Positions 34,009 to 42,139 of a stretch of DNA of 64,000 nucleotides are shown piece after piece (the stretch's first letter is position 1; each line of letters begins with the position of its first letter). Below the pieces are notes generated by a model. It saw only the letters and a list, made by a program, of their open reading frames with translations. It made no database searches and was not told the origin of the DNA. The position numbers and the translations under genes were made by a program. This DNA comes from Bdellovibrio sp. BCCA. GTDB taxonomy: Bacteria > Bdellovibrionota > Bdellovibrionia > Bdellovibrionales > Bdellovibrionaceae. The stretch spans positions 2,418,001-2,482,000 of the forward strand of contig NZ_JBBNAC010000001.1 of NCBI RefSeq assembly GCF_037996825.1, given 5' to 3'.

Positions 34009-35878
34009 AAAACAAGTGGCGAAGCCCATTGTAAAACCTAAATATCTTTCTGACGGAGAAATCCGCAAAGAAGGCGGCTATAGTAAAACCATCTTTGAAA
34101 CTTTGGCCTTTGCTTACAAACCTTTTGCCGGAAGAATTATTTTCTTTCTGATTTTGGGAATCATAGGACGCGGTCTGCTTTTAGCCAATGCCAACGTGAT
34201 TGGTTATTGGGTTGATGAACTCGTTGGAAAATCAACTCCGCTTTCTGGTCTTAGCCAAAAAGGGATTATTACTCTGCTAGGAAGTATGGCTTTCGGTGGA
34301 TTCATTCTCACGGTGACCTTCCGTACAAACTTTTCGCGTTTATCGGCCCGTGCGATTTCTACGGTCTATGATGAAGTGACGTTGCGTACCTCCCGTCTGC
34401 CGATGAGTTTTTTTGACAACGCTCCAGCGGGAAGAATCATCACACGTTTTTCGAGTGACTACGGAAACATCTTCCGTCTTTTTGGCGGGCCTTTAGCCGA
34501 ATTCATCACGATCATCTTTGAACTTGTGATGATGGTGATTTTGATTTCAGTGGCGAATCCGATTTATTTGATATTCGTTGCATTCATCGCGGTTATGAAT
34601 TTCTTGATTTATAAACTCAACCAGGAAAAACTGCGCACCTCCCGCCGTGAACTTTCGGCGAGCCGGTCGCCAAGCATTGCGCATTTTGCAGAAACAACTC
34701 AAGGCGCAAGCACGATTCGCTCTTTCCGCCGTCAAAAATCTTTTGGTGAGCGCTTTGAAAGACTGGATCGTTATTTTCTAACTCAAAAAATGAACACCAC
34801 AAAAAGTCTGATTAGTTTTTCTTTTCAGATGAACAGCTTAACGGCGTTATTATTACTTATCACCGGGGTCTCCGCCTACTTTATGGTGGAAAAAGGCTGG
34901 GCAACCGTAGGCTCTGTCGGTGTGGCGTTTAGTTTTATCGCGCTTTCAGGAAATACGGTGCAGATGTTCTTTGAGTGGCTCACGCAATTTGAAGAAGCGA
35001 TGATTGGGGTTGAACGTTTAGATCAATACATGCGTATGGATATTGAAAAAGGCAGTCATTTGCCTTCTTACGCTCAGTTTGCAACGGGACATCCTGTTTA
35101 CTCTGACTCTGTGGAAAAATATTTGCTCCACCGCCGCCTTACAGAAGATCGCAGTGCCTCGGTGCAAGTGAATGATGTTTGGTTCCGTTACCGCGAAGAC
35201 CTTCCTTGGGTTCTTAAAGGTGTTAATTTCGAGGTCAAGGCCGGAGAACGCTTAGGAATCGTAGGCCGAACGGGTTCCGGAAAATCGAGTCTTATTCAGG
35301 CTTTGTTTTATTTATACCCGATTGATAAAGGAAACATTTCTATCAACACTCATGCCCCGAAACTTTCCGAAGCGGTCCAAGGTGTGGATCTGAATTTATA
35401 TCGTCAATCCATGGCCTTTATTGCGCAGGAACCGATCCTGTTTCAAGGAACTTTGCGTTTTAACTTAGACATCAAAGACAATCTTCCCGACGAACGCCTT
35501 TTGGAGGTCTTGGACCAAGTGGGTCTTCGTTCTTGGGTCTTAGCTCAACCGGGCGGACTTTTGATGAAAATCGAAGAGCGCGGCAAGAACTTGTCTTTGG
35601 GTGAAAGACAGCTTCTGTGCATGGCCCGTTGCCTTTTGCAGGAAGCTCCGATTGTGATCATGGATGAAGCCACAAGTTCAGTGGATCCTCAATCTGAAGA
35701 GATCATGGTTAAAGCAACCGAGGAGTTCTTTTCGGATCGAACGCAGATCATTATTGCTCACCGACTCTCTACTCTAGCGAAGTGCGATCGCATCCTGTGG
35801 TTGCAAAACGGAGAGATTGTCGCCTTGGGACCGACCCATGAGGTTCTTCCCCGTTTTAAAAATACAGAACTGGTCTAA
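34001..35878 (+). CDS. ABC exporter half, ABCC NBD2-like
   Basis: 625 residues from the ATG at 34001, with AGGAGG upstream inside the previous gene. There are six transmembrane helices, then an ATPase domain with Walker A GRTGSGKS (about residue 423), a non-canonical signature LSLGE (about 531), Walker B VIMDEATSSVD with the catalytic Glu (about 552), and an HRLSTL switch His. With the preceding gene this forms a heterodimer with one consensus and one degenerate ATP site. The overlap ATGTCTAA ensures coupled translation. Confidence 0.93.
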   Translation: MSKKQVAKPIVKPKYLSDGEIRKEGGYSKTIFETLAFAYKPFAGRIIFFLILGIIGRGLLLANANVIGYWVDELVGKSTPLSGLSQKGIITLLGSMAFGGFILTVTFRTNFSRLSARAISTVYDEVTLRTSRLPMSFFDNAPAGRIITRFSSDYGNIFRLFGGPLAEFITIIFELVMMVILISVANPIYLIFVAFIAVMNFLIYKLNQEKLRTSRRELSASRSPSIAHFAETTQGASTIRSFRRQKSFGERFERLDRYFLTQKMNTTKSLISFSFQMNSLTALLLLITGVSAYFMVEKGWATVGSVGVAFSFIALSGNTVQMFFEWLTQFEEAMIGVERLDQYMRMDIEKGSHLPSYAQFATGHPVYSDSVEKYLLHRRLTEDRSASVQVNDVWFRYREDLPWVLKGVNFEVKAGERLGIVGRTGSGKSSLIQALFYLYPIDKGNISINTHAPKLSEAVQGVDLNLYRQSMAFIAQEPILFQGTLRFNLDIKDNLPDERLLEVLDQVGLRSWVLAQPGGLLMKIEERGKNLSLGERQLLCMARCLLQEAPIVIMDEATSSVDPQSEEIMVKATEEFFSDRTQIIIAHRLSTLAKCDRILWLQNGEIVALGPTHEVLPRFKNTELV

Positions 35879-35896
35879 AAAATAAGTTTGCGGCTG

Positions 35897-35921
35897 CCGA
35901 TGAAAAGGAGTATTTCATCGG
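35897..35921 (+). terminator. hairpin between ABC operon and mgtE
   Basis: CCGATGAAA-AGGAGTA-TTTCATCGG is a perfect 9-bp stem, 18 bases after the ABC stop, followed by a T/A-rich run (TTATTTATTTT). It is most simply a terminator, though its loop shows AGGAG and the mgtE start lies 35 bases on. It is far too short to be an M-box Mg2+ riboswitch. Confidence 0.5.
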
Positions 35922-35955
35922 AGCATTATTTATTTTCAGCCAGAGCGGAGCGGTG

Positions 35956-37296
35956 ATGGACAACAACAACCAACCCCTTGAAGAAACACAAGACCAAGAC
36001 TCCGTCATGAACCTTTCTGACACATGGTCAGCTCTGTCTCCCGATGAACGTCGTGAGAAATTCAAAGAATTGCCCCGCACTGAGGCTGAAGAACTCTTTT
36101 TAAGCCTCAAGACTCATGACCAGGCCGAACTCATCGCCGAAGCTTCGCATTTGGAAAAGCGTTCGTGGATTCGTCTTCTCGCTCCCGATGACGTGGCCGA
36201 TTTAATTCAAGAAATGGGACTGGACCAAAAAGAGGACCTGTTGTCTCTTCTTGATCCACAAACAAAGCGTGAGGTTATAGCGCTCTTAGCTTATGCCGAA
36301 GACGCCGCCGGGGGCTTGATGAGCTCCCGCTTCGTACGTTTGCGTCCTGACATGACTGTGGATGAAGCGATCAGTTACATCCGCATTCAAGCCAAAACCC
36401 ACGTTGAAACGATTTACTACGCTTACGTTTTGGATTCCGATCAAAAACTTTTGGGTGTGGTTTCTTTCCGCGAATTATTCTCTGCAGCTCCCGGCAAAAA
36501 GATTTCCGAGATCATGCACACGGATATTTTAAAAGTTCCGCCAGAAATGGACCAGGAACAAATCGGTCGTATCTTCTCACAACAAGATTTGATGGCGGTT
36601 CCCGTTGTCGATGAACATGGTGTGATGAAAGGTATCGTTACGTTCGACGACGTGGCGACAGCGATTCAAGAAGAAGCGACAGAAGATATCCATAAGATCG
36701 GTGCCGTTGAAACCTTGGATGCTCCGTATTTGAAGATCTCGATGTTCGAGATGTTAAAAAAACGCGGTGGCTGGCTGATGATCCTTTTCCTTGGGGAAAT
36801 GTTCACAGCCACAGCGATGGCATTTTTTGAAGATGAACTGTCTAAAGCTGTTGTTCTTTCGATGTTCATTCCTTTGATTATTAGCTCAGGCGGTAACTCG
36901 GGCTCGCAAGCTTCGACTTTGATTATTCGTGCGATTGCTCTTCGTGAAGTGCGCTTGCGTGACTGGTGGCGTGTTTTAGGGCGCGAACTTGTGACGGGAC
37001 TTTGCTTAGGAGCACTGCTCGGTGTGATCGGTTTTACTCGTATTATGCTTTGGCCGAATCGTGAAGCACTTTACACAAGTCACTATATGCTTGTTGCGGC
37101 TACGGTGTGCGTGAGTGTTATTGGAGTTGTTCTTTGGGGTACTATTTCTGGATCGATGTTGCCGTTTGTCCTGAAAAAAATAGGATTCGACCCCGCTTCT
37201 GCTTCTGCTCCTGCTGTTGCTACTCTTGTTGACGTCACGGGGCTTGTTATTTACTTCACTGTTGCTAGTATGATTTTGCACGGGGTTCTTCTTTAG
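35956..37296 (+). CDS. mgtE: MgtE, magnesium transporter
   Basis: 446 residues from the ATG at 35956; a GTG one codon earlier is possible, but spacing to GCGGAG favours the ATG. Domain order is the standard one: an N-terminal MgtE_N helical domain, a CBS pair (about residues 135-255) that senses cytoplasmic Mg2+, a plug helix, and five transmembrane helices. The pore motif region IISSGGNSGSQASTL is intact and the C-terminal PAVATLVDVTG segment is present. It imports Mg2+ across the inner membrane. Confidence 0.95.
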   Translation: MDNNNQPLEETQDQDSVMNLSDTWSALSPDERREKFKELPRTEAEELFLSLKTHDQAELIAEASHLEKRSWIRLLAPDDVADLIQEMGLDQKEDLLSLLDPQTKREVIALLAYAEDAAGGLMSSRFVRLRPDMTVDEAISYIRIQAKTHVETIYYAYVLDSDQKLLGVVSFRELFSAAPGKKISEIMHTDILKVPPEMDQEQIGRIFSQQDLMAVPVVDEHGVMKGIVTFDDVATAIQEEATEDIHKIGAVETLDAPYLKISMFEMLKKRGGWLMILFLGEMFTATAMAFFEDELSKAVVLSMFIPLIISSGGNSGSQASTLIIRAIALREVRLRDWWRVLGRELVTGLCLGALLGVIGFTRIMLWPNREALYTSHYMLVAATVCVSVIGVVLWGTISGSMLPFVLKKIGFDPASASAPAVATLVDVTGLVIYFTVASMILHGVLL

Positions 37297-37313
37297 GACG
37301 GCTTCGAGCGGGG

Positions 37314-37468
37314 TTTGAAGTGGGATGGAGTTTAGGAATGGCTGTCGCTTCGGTCGGCACGCCATCCGGGCTCGGTCGTCGCCACTGCTGCGCAGTGGTT
37401 CGCGCCATCGTGGCGCCGACGAAGGCCTCTCTTCGGACAGCCATTCCTAAACTCCATCCCACTTCAAA
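37314..37468. repeat. perfect 33-bp inverted repeat with structured 89-bp core
   Basis: The left arm (37314-37346) and right arm (37436-37468) are exact reverse complements over 33 bases. The arms read TTTGAAGTGGGATGG… on both strands. Between them lie 89 bases that contain further hairpins (CCACTG-CTGCG-CAGTGG; GTCGTCG … CGCCGACGA) and are GC-rich. It begins 18 bases after the mgtE stop. It could be a non-autonomous mobile (MITE- or REP-like) element, a recombination-made fold-back, or an extreme terminator. Whether copies exist elsewhere cannot be seen here. Nothing else is evident between the repeat and 37732 apart from a weak hairpin plus T6 near 37625-37646. Confidence 0.9.
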
Positions 37469-37732
37469 TTTGCTGAACTCCATAAAGAATAACTGCGTGC
37501 TGCTATTGCACACTTTGAGTTGATTTCCTGTGAGTTCTTTTAGAAGGAACTTCGGAGCAGTTCTCTTTTTGACCTTTTTGTTTTTTCGTTGTCCTTGTTG
37601 AATTTTGTTTGTTCTGTTGGTGAACGCAGTGGGCTTGCGCCTTTTTTAATTTGCGTTGGTTTGAGGGTTGGTTCTATGCTTTTTGGGGTAGGGCTTTATC
37701 TTTTCAAACTTATTTTGTGGAATGGACGTTTT

Positions 37733-38104
37733 ATGAAAGCATTTATTTTTTCTTTTGCTTTGGTTTGTTCTCCCCTTTTTGTTTTTGCTGGGCAGCTTAA
37801 GTGTGAGTATGGGTTTTCTGGGAGTCCTCTTGGGACGGTGACTTTGGCTGTTGATGATAAAGGTGTTCCTGCGGAGACTGCTACTGTTGCTATGTTTTAT
37901 ACTCCGGCTCGGGAGATGCCTGTTTCGAATGAGAATCCGCAGAACGGTGAAATGCTTCGTTTGATTCTTTCTAAGGATGATCCTAATAATGAAATTCACA
38001 TGATGGTTTATCCGCCTCAGGGGAATACTTATAAAAGTAAACTCATCAATCCTGCGGCTCCTCCGGTGATGAAGGAGCTTTCAGGGAGTTGTCAGCTTCT
38101 TTAA
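37733..38104 (+). CDS. small secreted protein of unknown function
   Basis: 123 residues from the ATG at 37733, chosen because it begins a clear signal peptide (MKAFIFSFALVCSPLFVFAG); upstream frame remains open to 37589 but reads as intergenic. The mature protein has two Cys (one at QLKCEYGF, one at GSCQLL near the end), which may form a disulphide. It has no recognised family. Codons are strongly T-ending, unlike most neighbours. It overlaps the convergent channel gene by four bases. Confidence 0.7.
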   Translation: MKAFIFSFALVCSPLFVFAGQLKCEYGFSGSPLGTVTLAVDDKGVPAETATVAMFYTPAREMPVSNENPQNGEMLRLILSKDDPNNEIHMMVYPPQGNTYKSKLINPAAPPVMKELSGSCQLL

Positions 38105-39348
38105 GAAGCCCTTGTTTGAATGACGTTGTGGATGTGTTCCAGAAATTCTGGATACTTTGCGCACACGTGTTCGAAAGAATCTTTTTTTAGAACGTACAAA
38201 TCACAAAACTGAGTGGCTCTGGCTGTGGCGTTTCTTTTGCCGTCAAAAAGCAGAGCCATTTCTCCGAAGAAACTTCCTTCGACTAATTTTGCAATCACCG
38301 CACCCTGATCTGAGATGATTTCGACGCCGCCTTTGTAAATGAAATACATGGCGTCGCCGGAATCTCCGGTTTTAAAGATTTTTTCTCCTGGAATGCAAAC
38401 GCGGGATTCTAGTTCGTGCATTAAGTCTTCAACGAGTTCATGTGAGGCTCCCTTAAGAAAAGGAACTTGCTCTAGCACGGGACGATTGATGTGAAAAAAT
38501 AATTCCGACTGAATTTTTTTAGGAAGATCTTCCAAAGCTGAATGGTCCCGATAACCTTTTTTATGTTGCCACATGTAGTGATAATAAGAACGAACTCGCG
38601 TGCGCGTATCACTTGGAATGCGATGTGAACGCATGAAGTTTTCAACTTTGTCGAGATTATCCATGTGATGTTCACGAGCCGCATCTTTACGAGCCAGAAG
38701 ACTTGCTACGTTACTCAAGATAAATCCAAATACACCAACACCCGTCACCTGCACCAAGCAAGTAAATAACATCTGCGGAATTGTCTTAGCAGAAATATCT
38801 CCATAACCAACTGTCGTGAGAGTCGTAAACGACCAATAAATCGCTTTCACATATTCATAAACTTGATCCGTATCCGGTCCCGCAGTACCGCTCCCCAAAG
38901 AAATCCAAGCACAAGCAATCAAATGCAACAACAGAGGCATCATCACAAAAATTGGAACCAGACGATACGTGATGGGCTGAAGGTGTCCAAAGCTATCCAA
39001 AATCCCTTTCACATGACGAACATGCCGAGCCGCGAGCAAATTAAAAATCAAAAGCCCACTGACCGTCGTATGAAAGAAAACAAAAGCCATCAGAGAAAGC
39101 GGAAGCAAACAAACAAGATCAAAACAAAGCCCTAAGTTAACCCAAGAACGAAAATCAGAAACATTTTTTTCAGAACGCTGAAAATAAAGATAAACATTGA
39201 TCCCCGCCACCACAGAAATCAAAAGATCAAAAACAATTTCCCAAGCCGGATCCAAAACATACCCAATCAACCGAAGCGGAATCCAAAATCCAACTAGAAA
39301 TGCCCCTGCCACCGAAATCATCTTAAGAACCAAAATCTTACTCTTCAT
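38101..39348 (-). CDS. cyclic-nucleotide-gated K+ channel
   Basis: 415 residues from the ATG at 39348; a TTG at 39417 is less likely. Six transmembrane helices occupy residues about 1-230. The K+ selectivity filter TVGYGD is at residues 179-184 between S5 and S6, and the S4-equivalent (AARHVRHVKG) is only weakly charged. A C-linker follows, then a cyclic-nucleotide-binding domain (about 300-395) with the phosphate-binding cassette GSFFGEMALLFDGKRNATAR. It should pass K+ under control of cAMP or cGMP at the inner membrane. The nucleotide cannot be told from the sequence. Confidence 0.9.
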   Translation of the reverse strand: MKSKILVLKMISVAGAFLVGFWIPLRLIGYVLDPAWEIVFDLLISVVAGINVYLYFQRSEKNVSDFRSWVNLGLCFDLVCLLPLSLMAFVFFHTTVSGLLIFNLLAARHVRHVKGILDSFGHLQPITYRLVPIFVMMPLLLHLIACAWISLGSGTAGPDTDQVYEYVKAIYWSFTTLTTVGYGDISAKTIPQMLFTCLVQVTGVGVFGFILSNVASLLARKDAAREHHMDNLDKVENFMRSHRIPSDTRTRVRSYYHYMWQHKKGYRDHSALEDLPKKIQSELFFHINRPVLEQVPFLKGASHELVEDLMHELESRVCIPGEKIFKTGDSGDAMYFIYKGGVEIISDQGAVIAKLVEGSFFGEMALLFDGKRNATARATQFCDLYVLKKDSFEHVCAKYPEFLEHIHNVIQTRAS

Positions 39349-39420
39349 AAGAATCTCTTCGGAACCCAAAGCACCAAATCCAAGTCTGGAAAAAAACGCC
39401 AAATACTTCAGGACCAAAGC

Positions 39421-39452
39421 AAAGGGGCTTCAAATCTGTCGATCGAAGCCCC
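39421..39452 (-). terminator. terminator after the subtilase-PilZ gene
   Basis: Read on the minus strand, GGGGCTTC (39452-39445) and GAAGCCCC (39431-39424) form a perfect 8-bp stem with a 13-base loop, followed by TTTGCTTT. It lies about 25 bases after the stop codon. Confidence 0.65.
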
Positions 39453-39477
39453 TCAGAAATTACTTGTTTAGCAAAGA

Positions 39478-41364
39478 CTATGTTTTGATGAGCCCTGCAG
39501 TCCAATCGCGAATCATAGCAAGAGTTCCCTGCTTGGCATTGGCAAACTGGACTCCGTAAGCTTGGTTCTTTTCGCACCAGACGACTTGTCCTGTGACCTC
39601 GATGATTTCATGGCCATCAGGGCTTTGGATTCTCATCGTGACGATGCCGCCTTTTTCCAATGCTTGGTCGGTGTTGAATGAAAGACCGCCCTCGGAAATC
39701 GTGTTCATCGCTCCGACCAATTCGCGGTCGCCGACTTTCACGCGGATTTCAGAACTCATTTTAAAGCGTTCGTAACGACGTTTGTCTTTTGGATCGGCTG
39801 AAGCAGCACTTCTTACACGCAACACTTGCCATACAGCGAGTGGCACTAAAAGAAGTCCAACCACAATACCAATCGGTGAACCACCTGATCCATCGTCAGA
39901 ACCCGGACCGTTTTTCGTGACAGCTTTCACCAAACCGCAACCGCCTCCACCAGCGGCATCACTGGCTGGAGATCTGTCCGCCAAGTAAGACGGCTTGTAA
40001 CTTGGTTGCGCTGAAGCTGTCGACACCATTTGCTTGGCTGATTGAATCAGATAAAGAGCATCAATGCGTGCGCTTGTTGAAACAAGGCCATTTAAGTAAC
40101 CATTTTGCTGAGCTGTTTGCAAAATAAGCTGCTTCATTTGATAGCCAGATAAAGATGGTGCTTCTCGAAAAGCGAGTCCCGCCATACCAGCTACAAATGG
40201 AGTCGCCATACTTGTTCCCGACATCGACATTGTCGCGTTACCAGGAACGGTACTTTCAATATACTCACCAGGGCTTCCAATATTAACGGTGTTTGCACCG
40301 TAATTCGAAAAACTTGAAAGATCATCATAGCGAGATGTTGAAGCCACCGCCAAGTTGCTTGGCACGTCGTAGTTCGATGGATACATTGGATTCACATCAT
40401 TATTATTCGAATAGTTACCCGCTGCGGAAACCACAAGAACGCGGTGATCGTAGGCGTAAATAATCGCATCGTGAAGAGAACGACTGTAACCCGCTCCCCC
40501 CCAAGAGTTGTTGATCACACGAGCGCCGTTATTAACGGCATAATAAATCGCGCGAATCGCATTCGACGTAGAGCCCGAGCCACTCGCACCTAGGAATTTC
40601 AAAGGCATGATCAGCAGTTTGGATTCTTGCAAAGGACGCGCAAAAATATTTTGACCTGTGCCGACGATAATTCCCGAAACGTGTGTTCCGTGATCGTCAT
40701 CGTCAAAAAAATTATTTGTGTTATTGATGAAGTTCCAACCGTTGATATCGTCGACAAAACCGTTCTGGTCGTCATCAACTCCAGGGAGGCCATTTGCTTC
40801 TGCCTGATTGATCCAAAGAGCTCCTGTTCCGCCGTTGGCAACAGGCTTAAAGACATCGTGATATCTATCAAGACCGGTATCAACAACCGCGACAACGACT
40901 TTATCATTGGAAGATGCTAACGGAGAAAGTATCGGCCATGCCGAAGCCACTCCCGTATTTGCATTTGATTGTGAATAAACCGAAGCATTTGTAGAAGCCG
41001 CATTCGCGTTGACCACCTGCTCATATGTCAGACGCTCAACAGGGCCATTGGGCTCCACTTCACTTTTTTCCAAAACGAAGTTCGGTTCAATATATTCAAC
41101 GTCGGGATCGTTTTTAAGAGCCTCAAAATTGACTTTTTCATCTGCGGATTTCATGGAAACCTGCATGATTCCCATACCAGGGAAGGAGGCTTTTAAAGAG
41201 GCTTTGCCTGAGAGTTTTTGTTGCGCAATCGCTGCGCCTCCCGAAGAAGCCTTAAACTTAATCAGGTACTCGCCAGGAACGACTTTAGGTTGTACTTGCG
41301 CCATCGCGAGTCCACCAACCAACGTACTGCATGAAATAAAAAGACTTCTTAGAATCGGTTTCAC
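39478..41364 (-). CDS. subtilase (S8) - transmembrane helix - PilZ-like fusion
   Basis: 628 residues from a GTG start with AAGGAG upstream. Order: signal peptide (1-22), I9-type inhibitor propeptide (about 28-98), and S8 protease with Asp162 (VVDTG), His225 (DHGTHV) and Ser385 (SGTSMATP). Then come a Gly-rich GGGGCG (472-477), one transmembrane helix (about 498-516) followed by Arg-x-Arg, and a PilZ-like domain (about 527-628). The latter has RRYER (529-533) and TISEGG (555-560), where the usual D/N is Thr. The Gly-Cys motif plus helix plus Arg resembles MYXO/GlyGly-CTERM sorting tails, which normally end the protein. The predicted topology puts the protease outside and PilZ inside the inner membrane. 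Confidence 0.88.
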   Translation of the reverse strand: MKPILRSLFISCSTLVGGLAMAQVQPKVVPGEYLIKFKASSGGAAIAQQKLSGKASLKASFPGMGIMQVSMKSADEKVNFEALKNDPDVEYIEPNFVLEKSEVEPNGPVERLTYEQVVNANAASTNASVYSQSNANTGVASAWPILSPLASSNDKVVVAVVDTGLDRYHDVFKPVANGGTGALWINQAEANGLPGVDDDQNGFVDDINGWNFINNTNNFFDDDDHGTHVSGIIVGTGQNIFARPLQESKLLIMPLKFLGASGSGSTSNAIRAIYYAVNNGARVINNSWGGAGYSRSLHDAIIYAYDHRVLVVSAAGNYSNNNDVNPMYPSNYDVPSNLAVASTSRYDDLSSFSNYGANTVNIGSPGEYIESTVPGNATMSMSGTSMATPFVAGMAGLAFREAPSLSGYQMKQLILQTAQQNGYLNGLVSTSARIDALYLIQSAKQMVSTASAQPSYKPSYLADRSPASDAAGGGGCGLVKAVTKNGPGSDDGSGGSPIGIVVGLLLVPLAVWQVLRVRSAASADPKDKRRYERFKMSSEIRVKVGDRELVGAMNTISEGGLSFNTDQALEKGGIVTMRIQSPDGHEIIEVTGQVVWCEKNQAYGVQFANAKQGTLAMIRDWTAGLIKT

Positions 41365-41536
41365 CGGTTCTCCTTCTCAACCCTATTCTCTTCGGCCAGA
41401 AGTCCGGGGGGGTTGAGTGAAAAATGGGTGAAAAAAACTGTCTCATTTTAAGAACGGCGTAAGAGCTTGAAGAGCCTCGACTTAGCTGATATTTAGTTTC
41501 AACCGATAGGTTAAAAAGCGAACAGGACATCCAGCT

Positions 41537-42139
41537 ATGAAACAACTTCAGAAAATCTTCTTGCAAGGTCTCGTGACTTTCCTACCGATTGCGCTGACGA
41601 TTTACATCATCTACGCCGGTATCGCGATCGTGGATAGTTTTCTCGGGGATGCTCTCCGCCAAATTCTTCCCATCTACATACCGGGTTTAGGTTTCTTACT
41701 TACAATTGTGTTGATTCTTCTTTTGGGTTTGATTCTCAATAACATCTTGGCTGGCGGTATCTTCCAAAAGCTGGAACAAAAGCTGACGCAAGTTCCATTT
41801 ATCAAAGCGATCTACAGTCCCCTGCGCGATCTAATGAACTTGTTTTCAAAAGGTGGCGGTCCGGGTGGTTTGCAAAAAGTTGTGCTTGTGGATTTGTCCG
41901 ACTCCGGAGTTCGCGCGTTGGGTCTTGTGACGCGTGAAAGTTTTAAAGACGTTCCTGCCATTGAACAAAATGCGGGAGATCGTATCGCCGTTTACATTCC
42001 GATGAGTTACGGTTTGGGTGGTTTTACTTTGATGGTGCCACGCTCTCGTATCACTCCGTTAGATATGCCGATTGAAAAAGCCATGAGTCTTGCGATCACG
42101 GGCTGGGTGAAAGCTGAAAAAGAAGGCGAGAAAAAATAA
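41537..42139 (+). CDS. DUF502-family membrane protein
   Basis: 200 residues with two transmembrane helices (about 12-32 and 50-75) and a C-terminal soluble domain. The domain carries the DUF502 pattern: a PLPGLGF-like IPGLGFLLT turn, FIKAIYSPLRDLMNLF, and YIPMSYGLGGFTLMVPRS. Function of the family is unknown. Its stop shares a base with the start of the next gene (TAATG), so the two are coupled. AGGAC precedes the ATG. It is divergent from the subtilase-PilZ gene with a 172-bp gap. Confidence 0.85.
   Translation: MKQLQKIFLQGLVTFLPIALTIYIIYAGIAIVDSFLGDALRQILPIYIPGLGFLLTIVLILLLGLILNNILAGGIFQKLEQKLTQVPFIKAIYSPLRDLMNLFSKGGGPGGLQKVVLVDLSDSGVRALGLVTRESFKDVPAIEQNAGDRIAVYIPMSYGLGGFTLMVPRSRITPLDMPIEKAMSLAITGWVKAEKEGEKK

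Noticed and set aside
35879-35955. M-box Mg2+ riboswitch ahead of mgtE
   Set aside because: The intergenic gap is only 77 bp and holds one simple hairpin; the M-box is about 160 bases with several conserved loops.
37265-37523. short open frames on both strands across the inverted repeat
   Set aside because: They encode matching peptides on both strands solely because of the 33-bp inverted repeat and have no translation signals.
39465-39530. possible assembly joint behind the protease-PilZ fusion
   Set aside because: The frame is continuous from the GTG through the linker, helix and PilZ domain, with a matching ribosome-binding site and terminator, so a fused gene is the simpler reading.
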